A stretch of DNA of 32,922 nucleotides from Clostridia bacterium (GTDB lineage: Bacteria > Bacillota_A > Clostridia > Oscillospirales > Acutalibacteraceae): assembly GCA_017549665.1 (NCBI GenBank), contig JAFYUD010000090.1:1-32922 (forward strand), given 5' to 3'. A program made the translations under genes and the position numbers. Below are positions 15,399 to 23,523 of this stretch, one piece after another (positions within the stretch are counted from its first letter, which is position 1; each line of letters opens with the position of its first letter). Under the pieces are notes generated by a model, which was given only the letters and a program-made list of their open reading frames with translations, was not told the origin of the DNA and did no database searches.

Positions 15399-16484
15399 TT
15401 ATAAATTATTGATCATGTCAAAATGCTCAGTATAAAGTCGCAAAACGTCGGTGTTTACTTTGAAGAATCCACCCTGAAGCGACATATGATCGCCTTGGTA
15501 AACAGGCATTATGTTCCATATACCTTTATTTATATTGTTTTCATCAAACGGTGTTGAAGGTGCGCTTGAGGGCGCCATAGCAGAATAAGTATTTACAAGA
15601 CCGTCGTTTTCAAGCCATCTTTCATCAACAACGTATCCACCGTCTGTTGTGCCCGTAAGACGACCGAGTTCATTTGCATCGCCTTGGAACATATTCTCCA
15701 TTAAACTCTTGTCTGCGCTGTATGTGCCGTCAGCATTTTTTATTGTTGCAGAACAAGGAATTGAAAAATAATATGTGTTTTCTTCGGTCACTATCTTGCT
15801 GTTAAGCTCAAGTGCGTGGTCGATAAACATATCGTAAGCGGCTGAATCTGTGTTTTCAGACATTGAATTTTCAAGTCCGTAAGCCGTTGTGCCGTTATGA
15901 GGTGCGGCGAGACTTGTGAGAGAATAAATCCACTCTGCTTTGCCGCCAGTAAAAAGCGGCGAAATATCATCGGAGGATGTTGCATCAATTTCTGCTTCGT
16001 TACCCTTTGCCATAAGAGTTGCAAAAACACGCATAGTTGCACCGCCAAAGGAATGGCCGAGCAGGTTTATTTTATTTTCTGAATCCCACTTTTCAAGCAT
16101 TGCTTTTCCCGTGAAATCCTTGCCGAATCTCTCGTGACCGCAAAATTCACTGTGAGCTTTTCCGTAGTCAACAACTGTGCCCGTCAGCTGTGCATAAAGC
16201 TCACACGCTCTGTCCCATGCACTTGCAGTGCCCGAAACCGATGCACCGTAACATTCATAACCATTCTTTTCAATTTTGCTGAGTAGCTCGCCGCCGAACA
16301 TTCCCCAATAGGGAAACAAATCATAATAGAAATCATATTCTCCCCAGCCCATGAGTCCGTGAACGAATACATACGGATAATTTGTGTTCCATTGTTCTTG
16401 GTCTGGTTTTTCTGTTTTACCCGGAAAAAATAAAGAAACGATAGTCATTATTATTGCCAAAGGTACCGAAATTATTTTTGCCAT
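15399..16484 (-). CDS. Secreted triacylglycerol lipase-like alpha/beta hydrolase
   Basis: The 361-residue protein resembles staphylococcal/Geobacillus family I.5-I.6 lipases. It has an N-terminal hydrophobic segment (about residues 3-20), YPYVFVHGLMGWG with the oxyanion-hole HG, the nucleophile elbow GHSFGG (Ser145), the acid in ENDGLVN (Asp294) and the histidine in GDHMSLQ (His333). Substrate could be acylglycerols or other esters. The ATG at 16484 is preferred over one at 16538 because it follows AAAAGGAAA at good spacing, begins at the signal sequence, and clears the stop of the upstream GH3 gene by 22 bases. It is probably co-transcribed with that gene and ends at the terminator at 15356-15393. 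Confidence 0.85.
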   Translation of the reverse strand: MAKIISVPLAIIMTIVSLFFPGKTEKPDQEQWNTNYPYVFVHGLMGWGEYDFYYDLFPYWGMFGGELLSKIEKNGYECYGASVSGTASAWDRACELYAQLTGTVVDYGKAHSEFCGHERFGKDFTGKAMLEKWDSENKINLLGHSFGGATMRVFATLMAKGNEAEIDATSSDDISPLFTGGKAEWIYSLTSLAAPHNGTTAYGLENSMSENTDSAAYDMFIDHALELNSKIVTEENTYYFSIPCSATIKNADGTYSADKSLMENMFQGDANELGRLTGTTDGGYVVDERWLENDGLVNTYSAMAPSSAPSTPFDENNINKGIWNIMPVYQGDHMSLQGGFFKVNTDVLRLYTEHFDMINNL

Positions 16485-16506
16485 TTTATATTTTCCTTTT
16501 ACATAA

Positions 16507-19110
16507 TTACAGAATAAATCTGAACGCATAAATAACAACGTTTGTAATGTTGTTCAGGATAAATCTGATAAATGTAAAAACATAGGGAAATTCAAAAGTC
16601 CAGTCATCAAGTGTATCAAGAGTACCGATAAGAGATGAATCATAAGTGATTTCGGGATTTTTGAATGCCTTTGTTTCCATTTTCATTATACAAAGATTCT
16701 TGCAAGCTTCGCGAAGAGCGTTGCCGAAGCCTACTGGGTCTTTTGCATATGCAAGTTTTACCGCCGCTTTATGCTGAACAACCTGAAGCGACCACATACC
16801 CGTAAGAATTGTATCGTTTCCGTTATAAACAGCAAGTACGGGGCTCATATATCCGCCGCCTGTGAAGTTGGAAGAATAATCCGAAACAACAAAGCCTTCA
16901 AATCCCCATTCGTCACGGAGCAGGTCTTTGAGAAGTGCAGAGCTTGAACCGCACCACTTGGTACCGATTCTGTTATAAGCCGACATAATGCCCTTGGGTT
17001 GTGCTTTTTTGAGGGGAATTTCAAATGCTTTGAGATAAATCTCACGCATTGTCTGCTCATCGCACCAGGTAAAAATTCCGTTTCTGTGTGACTCCTGGTC
17101 ATTGAGCGCATAGTGCTTGATTGTTGTTACAAGACTTTCTGAATTTGCGCCATTGATAATTTCTGCTGCCATAATACCCGAGATCATCGGATCTTCCGAG
17201 AAATATTCGAAGTTTCTGCCACCTCTTGGATTGCGATGAATATTTGCACCGGGTGCATACCAGGTATCCGTACCCATATCAGCAGCCTCTTTGCCTGCGC
17301 CCTTTCCCATTTCATAGGCAAGGTCAACATTCCAAGTGCAGCCGATTGCGGTTGCACAGGGATAAGCAGTGCCGCTTGCGGTGTAAACAAGACCGTTTCT
17401 GCCCTTAACGCTTGAAGGACCGTCGTTATCCATTGTGTGAGGGATGCCGAGACGCTCAATTCCGTGAGTTTCATAGCCACCGTTGATAACCAGCATTGTC
17501 ATTTCATCAAGTGTAAGCTGGTCAAGGAACGCATCCCAAAGACTTTCATCCTCTGCAACATCCTGCAGAGTAATTGTTTCATCATATTTAACACCCATTT
17601 TCGGTGCTTCACCCTCGGTTACGGGGTCTGGGGTTTTATCAACATCAACAAGATAATCGTCTGCATTAAGCTCACGCAGTTCAGGATATGTGCCGTCAAC
17701 GTCAGCTCTGGACATAATTTCATATCCGCTGTAAACATCTTCAAAGAGATTTTCAATTTCAGTACCTGTTACAGAATCATTTTTTATGATTTTGGTTTTG
17801 GCAACTTTATAATCATATGAAGCAATACGGTCTCTGACATCGTTTGCAACAATGATTTTGTATGTACCTTTTTCGAGTACCCAGGCTTCATTAACTTTGT
17901 AGTCATAAGACGCCATATCATCGGTTTTGAATGAAATTTTAAGGGTTTCGCTTTCACCCGGATTAAGCATTTTTGTTTTTGCAAAACCGCCAAGACATAT
18001 TGCACTCTTTTCGATGCCGCCTTCGGTATAAGGTGCACTGTAATAAAGCTGAACAACCTCTTTTCCTGCCATATCACCTGTGTTTGTTACTTTGACTTTT
18101 ACGGTTATGTTTTCAGAATCAAAATCCATTGAAATAACTTCTTTTTCAAAGTTTGTGTATGAAAGACCGTAGCCGAAAGGATACTGCACTTTATCCTTTG
18201 CAAATGTTTCAAAATAACGGTAACCAACGTAAATTCCCTCATAGTATTCAACGTAGTTTCCGCCACCGTCATATTCATAACTGCCGAAGCATTGGCTTGA
18301 GGGATGGTCTTCGATTTTGTATGAGATTGTATCGGTAAGTCTGCCTGAAGGATTGACTTTACCGTCGAGCATCTGCGGAACAGCGGTCATACCGAATTCA
18401 CCCGGAATCCATATGATTGCGGCTGCTTTGATGCTTTCGTATTCATCAATCCAGCCCATTTCCATAACGTTGCCGATATTAAAAAGTACAACAACGTTTT
18501 CAAATGCATCTGTTACCTTTTCAACCATCGCCTTTTCGTCATCGGAAAGGCTGAGAGTTTCAACTGTATGGTCCGTGCCCTCTGCACTTGTTCTGCTGAT
18601 AACAATTATCGCAGTATCCGAAAAATTCACAGCGTTTTCAAGAAGTTCGTTTGTGAGATACTTGGGGTCCATTTCTTCAAGAGTATTCTTTGCAAGAAGC
18701 ACCTGAAGAAGATTGTTGATAACAGTATTGTCCGTTTTGGGGAGTTCGTTTGAAAGGCAATGCTTTTCATAAAGAGTACGGAGTTCTGCATTATATTCAA
18801 TACCCTCTGTTTCAAAAGCTTCATAGAGCGTTACAGGGTCATCGGTTGTGATTGCGCCAGAACCCGCACCGCCGAAAAACGGACAAACCGAACCCGCACC
18901 GAAAATATTGACCTTTTTGTTTTCAAGAGGCAAAAAGTTATCTTCATTTTTCAGAAGAACGATACCTTCGCTTTCAATCTGAACGGCAATCTCTTTTGTT
19001 TCTGCAATGATTTCAGGGTCAATATCACCGCTTGTTGCAAAAGCAACATTACCGAACAGAAGCAAAAAAACAAGAACGAGTGAAATAATTTTCTGAATTC
19101 TATTTTTCAT
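16507..19110 (-). CDS. Secreted glycoside hydrolase family 3 with swapped domain order
   Basis: The 867-residue GH3 enzyme is probably a beta-glucosidase or related exo-glycosidase. A signal peptide (1-26) comes first, then the GH3 alpha/beta-sandwich domain (about 35-300, EGIVLLKNEDNFLPL, GEFGMTAVPQMLDG), then the fibronectin III-like domain (about 320-420). The TIM-barrel domain comes last (about 535-800, RLGIPHTMDNDGPSS, IKHYALNDQE), with the nucleophile Asp744 in FVVSDYSSN. This order is reversed compared with most GH3 enzymes, but is known for some, such as Ruminococcus albus beta-glucosidase. The C-terminus ends in a hydrophobic aromatic helix (about 838-867), possibly a membrane anchor. 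The start has GGGGTG and a consensus promoter. The lipase follows in the same operon. Confidence 0.9.
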   Translation of the reverse strand: MKNRIQKIISLVLVFLLLFGNVAFATSGDIDPEIIAETKEIAVQIESEGIVLLKNEDNFLPLENKKVNIFGAGSVCPFFGGAGSGAITTDDPVTLYEAFETEGIEYNAELRTLYEKHCLSNELPKTDNTVINNLLQVLLAKNTLEEMDPKYLTNELLENAVNFSDTAIIVISRTSAEGTDHTVETLSLSDDEKAMVEKVTDAFENVVVLFNIGNVMEMGWIDEYESIKAAAIIWIPGEFGMTAVPQMLDGKVNPSGRLTDTISYKIEDHPSSQCFGSYEYDGGGNYVEYYEGIYVGYRYFETFAKDKVQYPFGYGLSYTNFEKEVISMDFDSENITVKVKVTNTGDMAGKEVVQLYYSAPYTEGGIEKSAICLGGFAKTKMLNPGESETLKISFKTDDMASYDYKVNEAWVLEKGTYKIIVANDVRDRIASYDYKVAKTKIIKNDSVTGTEIENLFEDVYSGYEIMSRADVDGTYPELRELNADDYLVDVDKTPDPVTEGEAPKMGVKYDETITLQDVAEDESLWDAFLDQLTLDEMTMLVINGGYETHGIERLGIPHTMDNDGPSSVKGRNGLVYTASGTAYPCATAIGCTWNVDLAYEMGKGAGKEAADMGTDTWYAPGANIHRNPRGGRNFEYFSEDPMISGIMAAEIINGANSESLVTTIKHYALNDQESHRNGIFTWCDEQTMREIYLKAFEIPLKKAQPKGIMSAYNRIGTKWCGSSSALLKDLLRDEWGFEGFVVSDYSSNFTGGGYMSPVLAVYNGNDTILTGMWSLQVVQHKAAVKLAYAKDPVGFGNALREACKNLCIMKMETKAFKNPEITYDSSLIGTLDTLDDWTFEFPYVFTFIRFILNNITNVVIYAFRFIL

Positions 19111-19139
19111 TGTGACACCCCTTTTTTATTTCTGTATTA

Positions 19140-19168
19140 ATTATACATTTATTTTTTGTTCGTTTCAA
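19140..19168 (-). promoter_or_regulatory. Promoter of the GH3-lipase operon
   Basis: TTGAAA (19163-19168), a 17-base spacer and perfect TATAAT (19140-19145) on the minus strand. Confidence 0.8.
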
Positions 19169-19240
19169 TAAAGAAAATACCAACTGTATGTTTAATAATA
19201 TTCATTTTTTCTTTATAATGTATAAACAGCAAAATGAAGC

Positions 19241-19268
19241 TTGACAAAATATCTGTTAATGGTATATT
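19241..19268 (+). promoter_or_regulatory. Promoter of the SGNH hydrolase gene
   Basis: Perfect TTGACA (19241-19246), a 16-base spacer and TATATT (19263-19268) lie just before AAAAGGAGC and the start codon. It is divergent from the GH3 promoter. In-frame codons upstream of 19295 fall inside this promoter and are not translated. Confidence 0.8.
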
Positions 19269-19294
19269 GGAATAAAAAGGAAAAGGAGCAAAAA

Positions 19295-20146
19295 ATGAAA
19301 AAACTGATTGCAATATTATTAAGTCTTGTAATGATTTTTGCTATGTTCAGCATCTGCGTATATGCAGAAAACGAAAAGCCGTTTTATCTTGTGCTTGGCG
19401 ACTCGATAGCTTTCGGATCTGGTCTCACAAATTCCCGTGAAGCTTGCTACGGAAAAATCGTTGCCGACACCAACGGTTACGACTATGCCAATCATTCAAT
19501 TCCCGGTCACACAACTACCAACCTGATAAACAGGCTCAACGAAGAAACTGTTATATCTGACCTGAAAAAAGCTGATATTATCAGCATTTCAATTGGTGGA
19601 AACGATTTCCTTATGAGCAATCTTATAGGACTTATGTTTGATTCAATCGTCCTGGACGATCACACCGAATATGATAAAATCGCAGAGGGATTCTATACCA
19701 ATTTTTGCAAAATAGTTGAAATTATCAATTCACACAATGAAGACGCAGTTATTCTTATGCAAACACTTTATAATCCACAGTCAGGTTATCTGAGAGCCCC
19801 ATATCAGGAAGGTGCAGACAGAATAAATGCCGCAATTGAACGCTACAATACCGAATATCCCGGTGAAATTATTATTGTTGATGTAGGGACAGCGCTTGGA
19901 GACGACATGAAAAATTATGCCGATGATGAAATTCATCCCAGCGCAACAGGCAATAAAATCATTGCAGAAACCATTCTTAAAAAGCTTCATGAGCTTGACC
20001 TCGGAAATAATTCCGTACCCGTTATCTCAGAAGAAGGAAAGGATATAGAAATTTCGGCAATATTTACTTCCGGTTTAAGAGTGGCAGGAGCAGTTTTTAA
20101 CGCAATCTCGGTTATTTATAATTTCTTCGTCAGAATATTTGCATAA
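19295..20146 (+). CDS. Secreted SGNH/GDSL-family esterase or lipase
   Basis: The 283-residue protein has a signal peptide (1-24, ending CVYAEN) and SGNH blocks. Block I is LVLGDSIAFGSG with nucleophile Ser37, the Gly/Asn block is ISIGGNDFL, and block V is DDEIHPSATGNK with the Asp-x-x-His pair. Such enzymes cleave acyl or acetyl esters on lipids or polysaccharides; the substrate is unknown. The C-terminal 25 residues or so (AGAVFNAISVIYNFFVRIFA) form an aromatic hydrophobic helix resembling the tails of neighbouring secreted proteins. The ATG at 19295 follows AAAAGGAGC. A small gene of unknown function follows after 17 bases in the same orientation. Confidence 0.88.
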   Translation: MKKLIAILLSLVMIFAMFSICVYAENEKPFYLVLGDSIAFGSGLTNSREACYGKIVADTNGYDYANHSIPGHTTTNLINRLNEETVISDLKKADIISISIGGNDFLMSNLIGLMFDSIVLDDHTEYDKIAEGFYTNFCKIVEIINSHNEDAVILMQTLYNPQSGYLRAPYQEGADRINAAIERYNTEYPGEIIIVDVGTALGDDMKNYADDEIHPSATGNKIIAETILKKLHELDLGNNSVPVISEEGKDIEISAIFTSGLRVAGAVFNAISVIYNFFVRIFA

Positions 20147-20163
20147 CAGTGGAGAATGATTGA

Positions 20164-20619
20164 ATGAGCGTATGTTTATTTTTAGCCTCAGACAACAAGC
20201 TCAAAACTTATTCGCCGCCTAAAGAATACCCGCTCGAAATCAATCTTGATAACGGTGAAATATACGATGGTGGAGCCGATGATAATTTTTTTCTTACAGA
20301 ATTCAGCAATGGCGAAATCTGCACCGACAGAAAAAACGCTGTATGCCTTGAATGGAATTATACAAACGGTCGTGCTCTTCAGCTTATCAGGTATATAAAA
20401 GATGCTTTGAAACAAGCCGAATCGATTGAACTATGGAAAATCTGGAATGATTATTATTATGAGTACGATGAAAGCCCTGTTGTTCATAAAAAAACTGTTA
20501 CTGCTTCCGAACTTTCCACCGAAGATATCAAATCCTTGATTTTGTCAGATATTTTTAATAAACCCGATAAATTGCATCCAAACAGACCTTCATTTTACTG
20601 TTTGATTGTAACACGATAA
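20164..20619 (+). CDS. Conserved-looking protein of unknown function
   Basis: This is a 151-residue soluble protein without signal peptide or membrane segment. Visible features are the N-terminal MSVCLFLASDNKL, an acidic middle (IYDGGADDNFFLTEF), LEWNYTNGRALQLIRYIKDAL, and an aromatic ending RPSFYCLIVTR. I do not recognise a named domain. It starts 17 bases after the SGNH gene with GGAG upstream, so it probably shares that transcript, and it ends at a shared terminator. The frame has normal coding character and appears genuine. Confidence 0.75.
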   Translation: MSVCLFLASDNKLKTYSPPKEYPLEINLDNGEIYDGGADDNFFLTEFSNGEICTDRKNAVCLEWNYTNGRALQLIRYIKDALKQAESIELWKIWNDYYYEYDESPVVHKKTVTASELSTEDIKSLILSDIFNKPDKLHPNRPSFYCLIVTR

Positions 20620-20623
20620 AGCA

Positions 20624-20659
20624 AACCCGTGTTGACGCTTAATTGCATCCGCACGGGTT
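20624..20659. terminator. Bidirectional terminator between convergent genes
   Basis: The stem AACCCGTG/CACGGGTT (20624-20631 with 20652-20659) is followed by AATTTTAT on the plus strand. It lies between the stops of the unknown gene and the leftward flavoenzyme. Confidence 0.65.
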
Positions 20660-20663
20660 AATT

Positions 20664-22637
20664 TTATATCATATTACCCACGGTGTATCCGTCATAAACT
20701 GCATTGGGGATTATTCCGCCGCCGTTTGAATCACCGATATTATAGATTTCTTTGACTTCATCTTTGAGTGAATCATAAAGACTTGTATCAGGCTTATTAC
20801 CGATTGCGAGCACAACCGTATCTGCTTTGACAGAATTTGTCTTGCCGTCTTTGGATTTATAAACAACCTCTGTTGCGGTGATTTTTTCAACTCTTGATTC
20901 GGGAAGAAGTTTAATTCCATTGCCTTTGAGATGACCGAGAAGAATTGTCTGTGCCGTTTTGCCTGTGTTACCTGCAAAAGAATCTGTCATTTCAATTATG
21001 CAGACTTTTTTGCCCTGCTTTGCAAGAAACTCTGCAGTTTCGCATCCGATTGAGCCTCCGCCGATAACAACAACGTTTTTACCGCTTGATGCACCGTTCA
21101 AGATATCAACTGCATTGATTGTTCTTTCACCGCCCTCAACGGGAAGCTTGTTGTTGATAACACCGGTTGCGCAGACAACAGCATCAGGGTTAAGAGCGAG
21201 AACTTCTTCTTTAGTCATCTTTTTGCCGAGATGAACGTTGACACCGTGGAGTTCAAGCTGTCTTTCAAGATAAGGTTTCATAAGACCGAGATGCTGCTTG
21301 AAAGGAGGTTTGTAGGCAAGATTCATCTGACCGCCAACCTCGTTTGCGGCATCGTAAATATCAACTGTATGACCCCTCATTGCCGCAATTCTTGCCGCTT
21401 CGACACCTGCTACACCTGCACCGATAACAACAACCTTTTTCTTTGTTTCTGCAGGGATAATTCTATGGTCGTTATCACCCCTTGCAAGAACTGCATTACC
21501 CGAGCAGACAGCTCTTGCACCGTGCTGAAGCTGATGATCAATGCAATGGCCGCAACCGATACAAGGTCTTATTTCGTCTTCTCTGTCCTCATCAATAAGA
21601 TTAACAAGATCAGGTTGAGCAAGAAGTCCGTGACCGATGAATATAAGATCGCATTGACCTGATTTGAGTGCCTTTTCGGATGCAACGGGATTTTGCGCAC
21701 GGCCTCCGCCGATGAGAGTTATTTTCTTTCCGCCTGCAGTAAGTGCAAGTCCGATTTTCATAACAAGACAGAGTGCAACTGCCATACAATCCGAATATGC
21801 TGATTCAGGTTTCTGATTTTTACCCGCTTCGCCCGACCAGATACCCGCAAGCACCTCTATTGCGTCAACACCGGCTTTCTGCAATTCCTTGCAATAGTAA
21901 AGACCGTCAAGCATAGAAATACCGCCGTCTTTGCCCATTTCGATTACGGAAAGCTTTACGATTACTGCGAAATCCTCACCGCAAAGTTCACGGATTCTTT
22001 TGATTATGTTAAGGTGAAAACGGATTCTGTTTTCACGGCTTCCGCCATATTCATCAGTTCGGATATTTGCGGTTTTTGAAAGAAACTGCTGACCGAGATA
22101 ATAGCCGACAGCGTGAATTTCGACACCGTCAAAACCTGCTTTTTGGGCTCTCAAAGCCGCCTGTGCATATTTTTCTTCAATTGCTTTGATTTCGTCGATT
22201 GTCAACTCTCTGGGTGTTTCGTTTGCAAGACCCATCATATATGAATAGGGCATTGCAACGGCACTCGGACCGACGGGCTGATCACCGATTATCTTTCTTC
22301 TTGCACCTCTTCCCGTATGAGAAATCTGCAAAAAAGCTTTTGAACCGCCTTCGTGGATAACATCAGCAAGTTGAGCCATACCGGGAATATATTTATCGTC
22401 ATCAATGACAAGCATACCCTTTGTGTTGAGTCCCAGCGGAGAATCAACACAGGTAACCTCAACAATAATTGCACCCACTCCGCCTTTAGCTCTTTCAGCG
22501 TAGTGATTGAGAACGGCTTTATTGACAAATCCACCATCACTCTGACTCATTCCCATTGCAGCCATAACGGTCTTGTTGCGGAGTTCAACCTTTCCTATGT
22601 ATCCTGGAGATAAAAGATTGGGATATTTTGCGTTCAT
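20664..22637 (-). CDS. NADH:flavin oxidoreductase / 2,4-dienoyl-CoA reductase-like FMN-FeS-FAD enzyme
   Basis: The 657-residue enzyme has an old-yellow-enzyme TIM barrel (about residues 1-350, binding FMN; KAFLQISHTGRG, GFDGVEIHAVGYYLGQQFLS), an Fe-S cysteine cluster, and a C-terminal FAD/NAD(P) region. That region has two dinucleotide motifs, VVVIGAGVAGVEAA and VVVIGGGSIGCETAE. The architecture is that of bacterial 2,4-dienoyl-CoA reductase (FadH), enoate reductases and the bile-acid enzymes BaiCD/BaiH, which reduce C=C bonds of unsaturated acids or steroids. The substrate cannot be told here, and no bai operon neighbours are present. Cysteines are at 359, 362, 365 and 378, giving C-x2-C-x2-C, one residue tighter than the C-x2-C-x3-C I expect from family members. 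It has its own promoter and a GGAGG ribosome-binding site, and stands alone. Confidence 0.88.
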   Translation of the reverse strand: MNAKYPNLLSPGYIGKVELRNKTVMAAMGMSQSDGGFVNKAVLNHYAERAKGGVGAIIVEVTCVDSPLGLNTKGMLVIDDDKYIPGMAQLADVIHEGGSKAFLQISHTGRGARRKIIGDQPVGPSAVAMPYSYMMGLANETPRELTIDEIKAIEEKYAQAALRAQKAGFDGVEIHAVGYYLGQQFLSKTANIRTDEYGGSRENRIRFHLNIIKRIRELCGEDFAVIVKLSVIEMGKDGGISMLDGLYYCKELQKAGVDAIEVLAGIWSGEAGKNQKPESAYSDCMAVALCLVMKIGLALTAGGKKITLIGGGRAQNPVASEKALKSGQCDLIFIGHGLLAQPDLVNLIDEDREDEIRPCIGCGHCIDHQLQHGARAVCSGNAVLARGDNDHRIIPAETKKKVVVIGAGVAGVEAARIAAMRGHTVDIYDAANEVGGQMNLAYKPPFKQHLGLMKPYLERQLELHGVNVHLGKKMTKEEVLALNPDAVVCATGVINNKLPVEGGERTINAVDILNGASSGKNVVVIGGGSIGCETAEFLAKQGKKVCIIEMTDSFAGNTGKTAQTILLGHLKGNGIKLLPESRVEKITATEVVYKSKDGKTNSVKADTVVLAIGNKPDTSLYDSLKDEVKEIYNIGDSNGGGIIPNAVYDGYTVGNMI

Positions 22638-22673
22638 ATTAAAACCTCCGAGTGGTTATTCTGTATATAAAGA

Positions 22674-22702
22674 ATTATAGTATACTTATTTTTTCTTTTC
22701 AA
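22674..22702 (-). promoter_or_regulatory. Promoter of the flavoenzyme gene
   Basis: TTGAAA (22697-22702), a 17-base spacer and perfect TATAAT (22674-22679) on the minus strand, about 35 bases before the start. Confidence 0.8.
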
Positions 22703-22824
22703 TATTACAGCTAACAATTATACATTTCAGAAAAATATTGAATATTTTTAACTTTTCAATTAAATAAATGAATTAGTACCATTGTAACCCTTAACACCCA
22801 CCAGAAATATAGCAAAGCTCAAAT

Positions 22825-23523
22825 CTAATTTGCATCCTCCAGCATCCCGTATTTCGTTTTTACTCTGTCAAGTTTTTCGAGCAAAGGCTTGCCGAAAACA
22901 AACATCATTATTGCTGTGCAGATTCCCTGACTTACATTTACAGGGAATCCCGATGCAAGAGATGCCGTCAATGATGTAATGCTCGGTTCGGGCATAAGAA
23001 TGAATATATGTGAGGTATCAAGAATAGGACCTATCCAGAAAATATTTGCGAGAAATCCGAAAACAGCCATAATCCACGGCTTTTCCGGAATTTTATTTTT
23101 GATAAAGATAAATCCCGCAAGCATTCCACCTGCACCGTAAGCCATCATCTGCCACGGCATATATGCACCCTGACCGTAGAAAAAGTTGCTTGCGAATGCG
23201 GTTATTGCACCGACGATAAATCCTGCTTCGGGTCCGAAAGCGATGCCCGTGAGCATAATAATCGCATACGCCGCCTTGAAATGGGGAATCGGAATTGCAA
23301 CTCTGCCGATAACCGCAAGGGCAATCATAACCGAAAGAACAACAAGTTCTCTTGCCTGAGGTTTTCTTTTTTCAAACATCATAAAAAACGGAACGGCAAG
23401 CTCAATTATAATCAGAACACCCGTTATGTAGTAGCCTTTTCCCGGAAGTTTGTCTCCTGAAAATAAGGTCAACGGAATAAGTGCAAGGAACACGATGAGC
23501 ATTGCAATGTTTGATTTTTTCAT
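22825..23523 (-). CDS. ECF transporter substrate-binding (S) component, probably for a corrinoid
   Basis: The 232-residue integral membrane protein has about six to seven hydrophobic segments. FKAAYAIIMLTGIAFGPEAG and FIVGAITAFASNFFYGQG followed by MMAYGAGGMLAGFIF are typical of ECF S components that take up vitamins. It lacks the N-terminal histidine loop of the cobalt transporter CbiM. Because the operon begins with a cobalamin riboswitch, cobalamin or a precursor such as cobinamide is the likely substrate, comparable to CbrT/CblT-type S proteins. It is the last gene of the operon; its ATG overlaps the ABC stop by 4 bases after GGAGG. The stop is TAG. Beyond it an AT-rich 8-bp hairpin (about 22731-22752) is a weak terminator candidate. 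Confidence 0.82.
   Translation of the reverse strand: MKKSNIAMLIVFLALIPLTLFSGDKLPGKGYYITGVLIIIELAVPFFMMFEKRKPQARELVVLSVMIALAVIGRVAIPIPHFKAAYAIIMLTGIAFGPEAGFIVGAITAFASNFFYGQGAYMPWQMMAYGAGGMLAGFIFIKNKIPEKPWIMAVFGFLANIFWIGPILDTSHIFILMPEPSITSLTASLASGFPVNVSQGICTAIMMFVFGKPLLEKLDRVKTKYGMLEDAN

Noticed and set aside
17437..17820. Open frames on the plus strand across the GH3, BspA, recD2 and flavoenzyme genes, some over 100 codons
   Set aside because: They are antisense shadows of strongly supported genes, with no ribosome-binding sites, no recognisable domains and low-complexity or Cys/Phe-rich translations.
20664..22637. The flavoenzyme as part of a bile-acid 7-alpha-dehydroxylation (bai) operon
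   Set aside because: The architecture fits BaiCD/BaiH, but no other bai-type gene is nearby and the gene has its own promoter, so substrate assignment is not supported.
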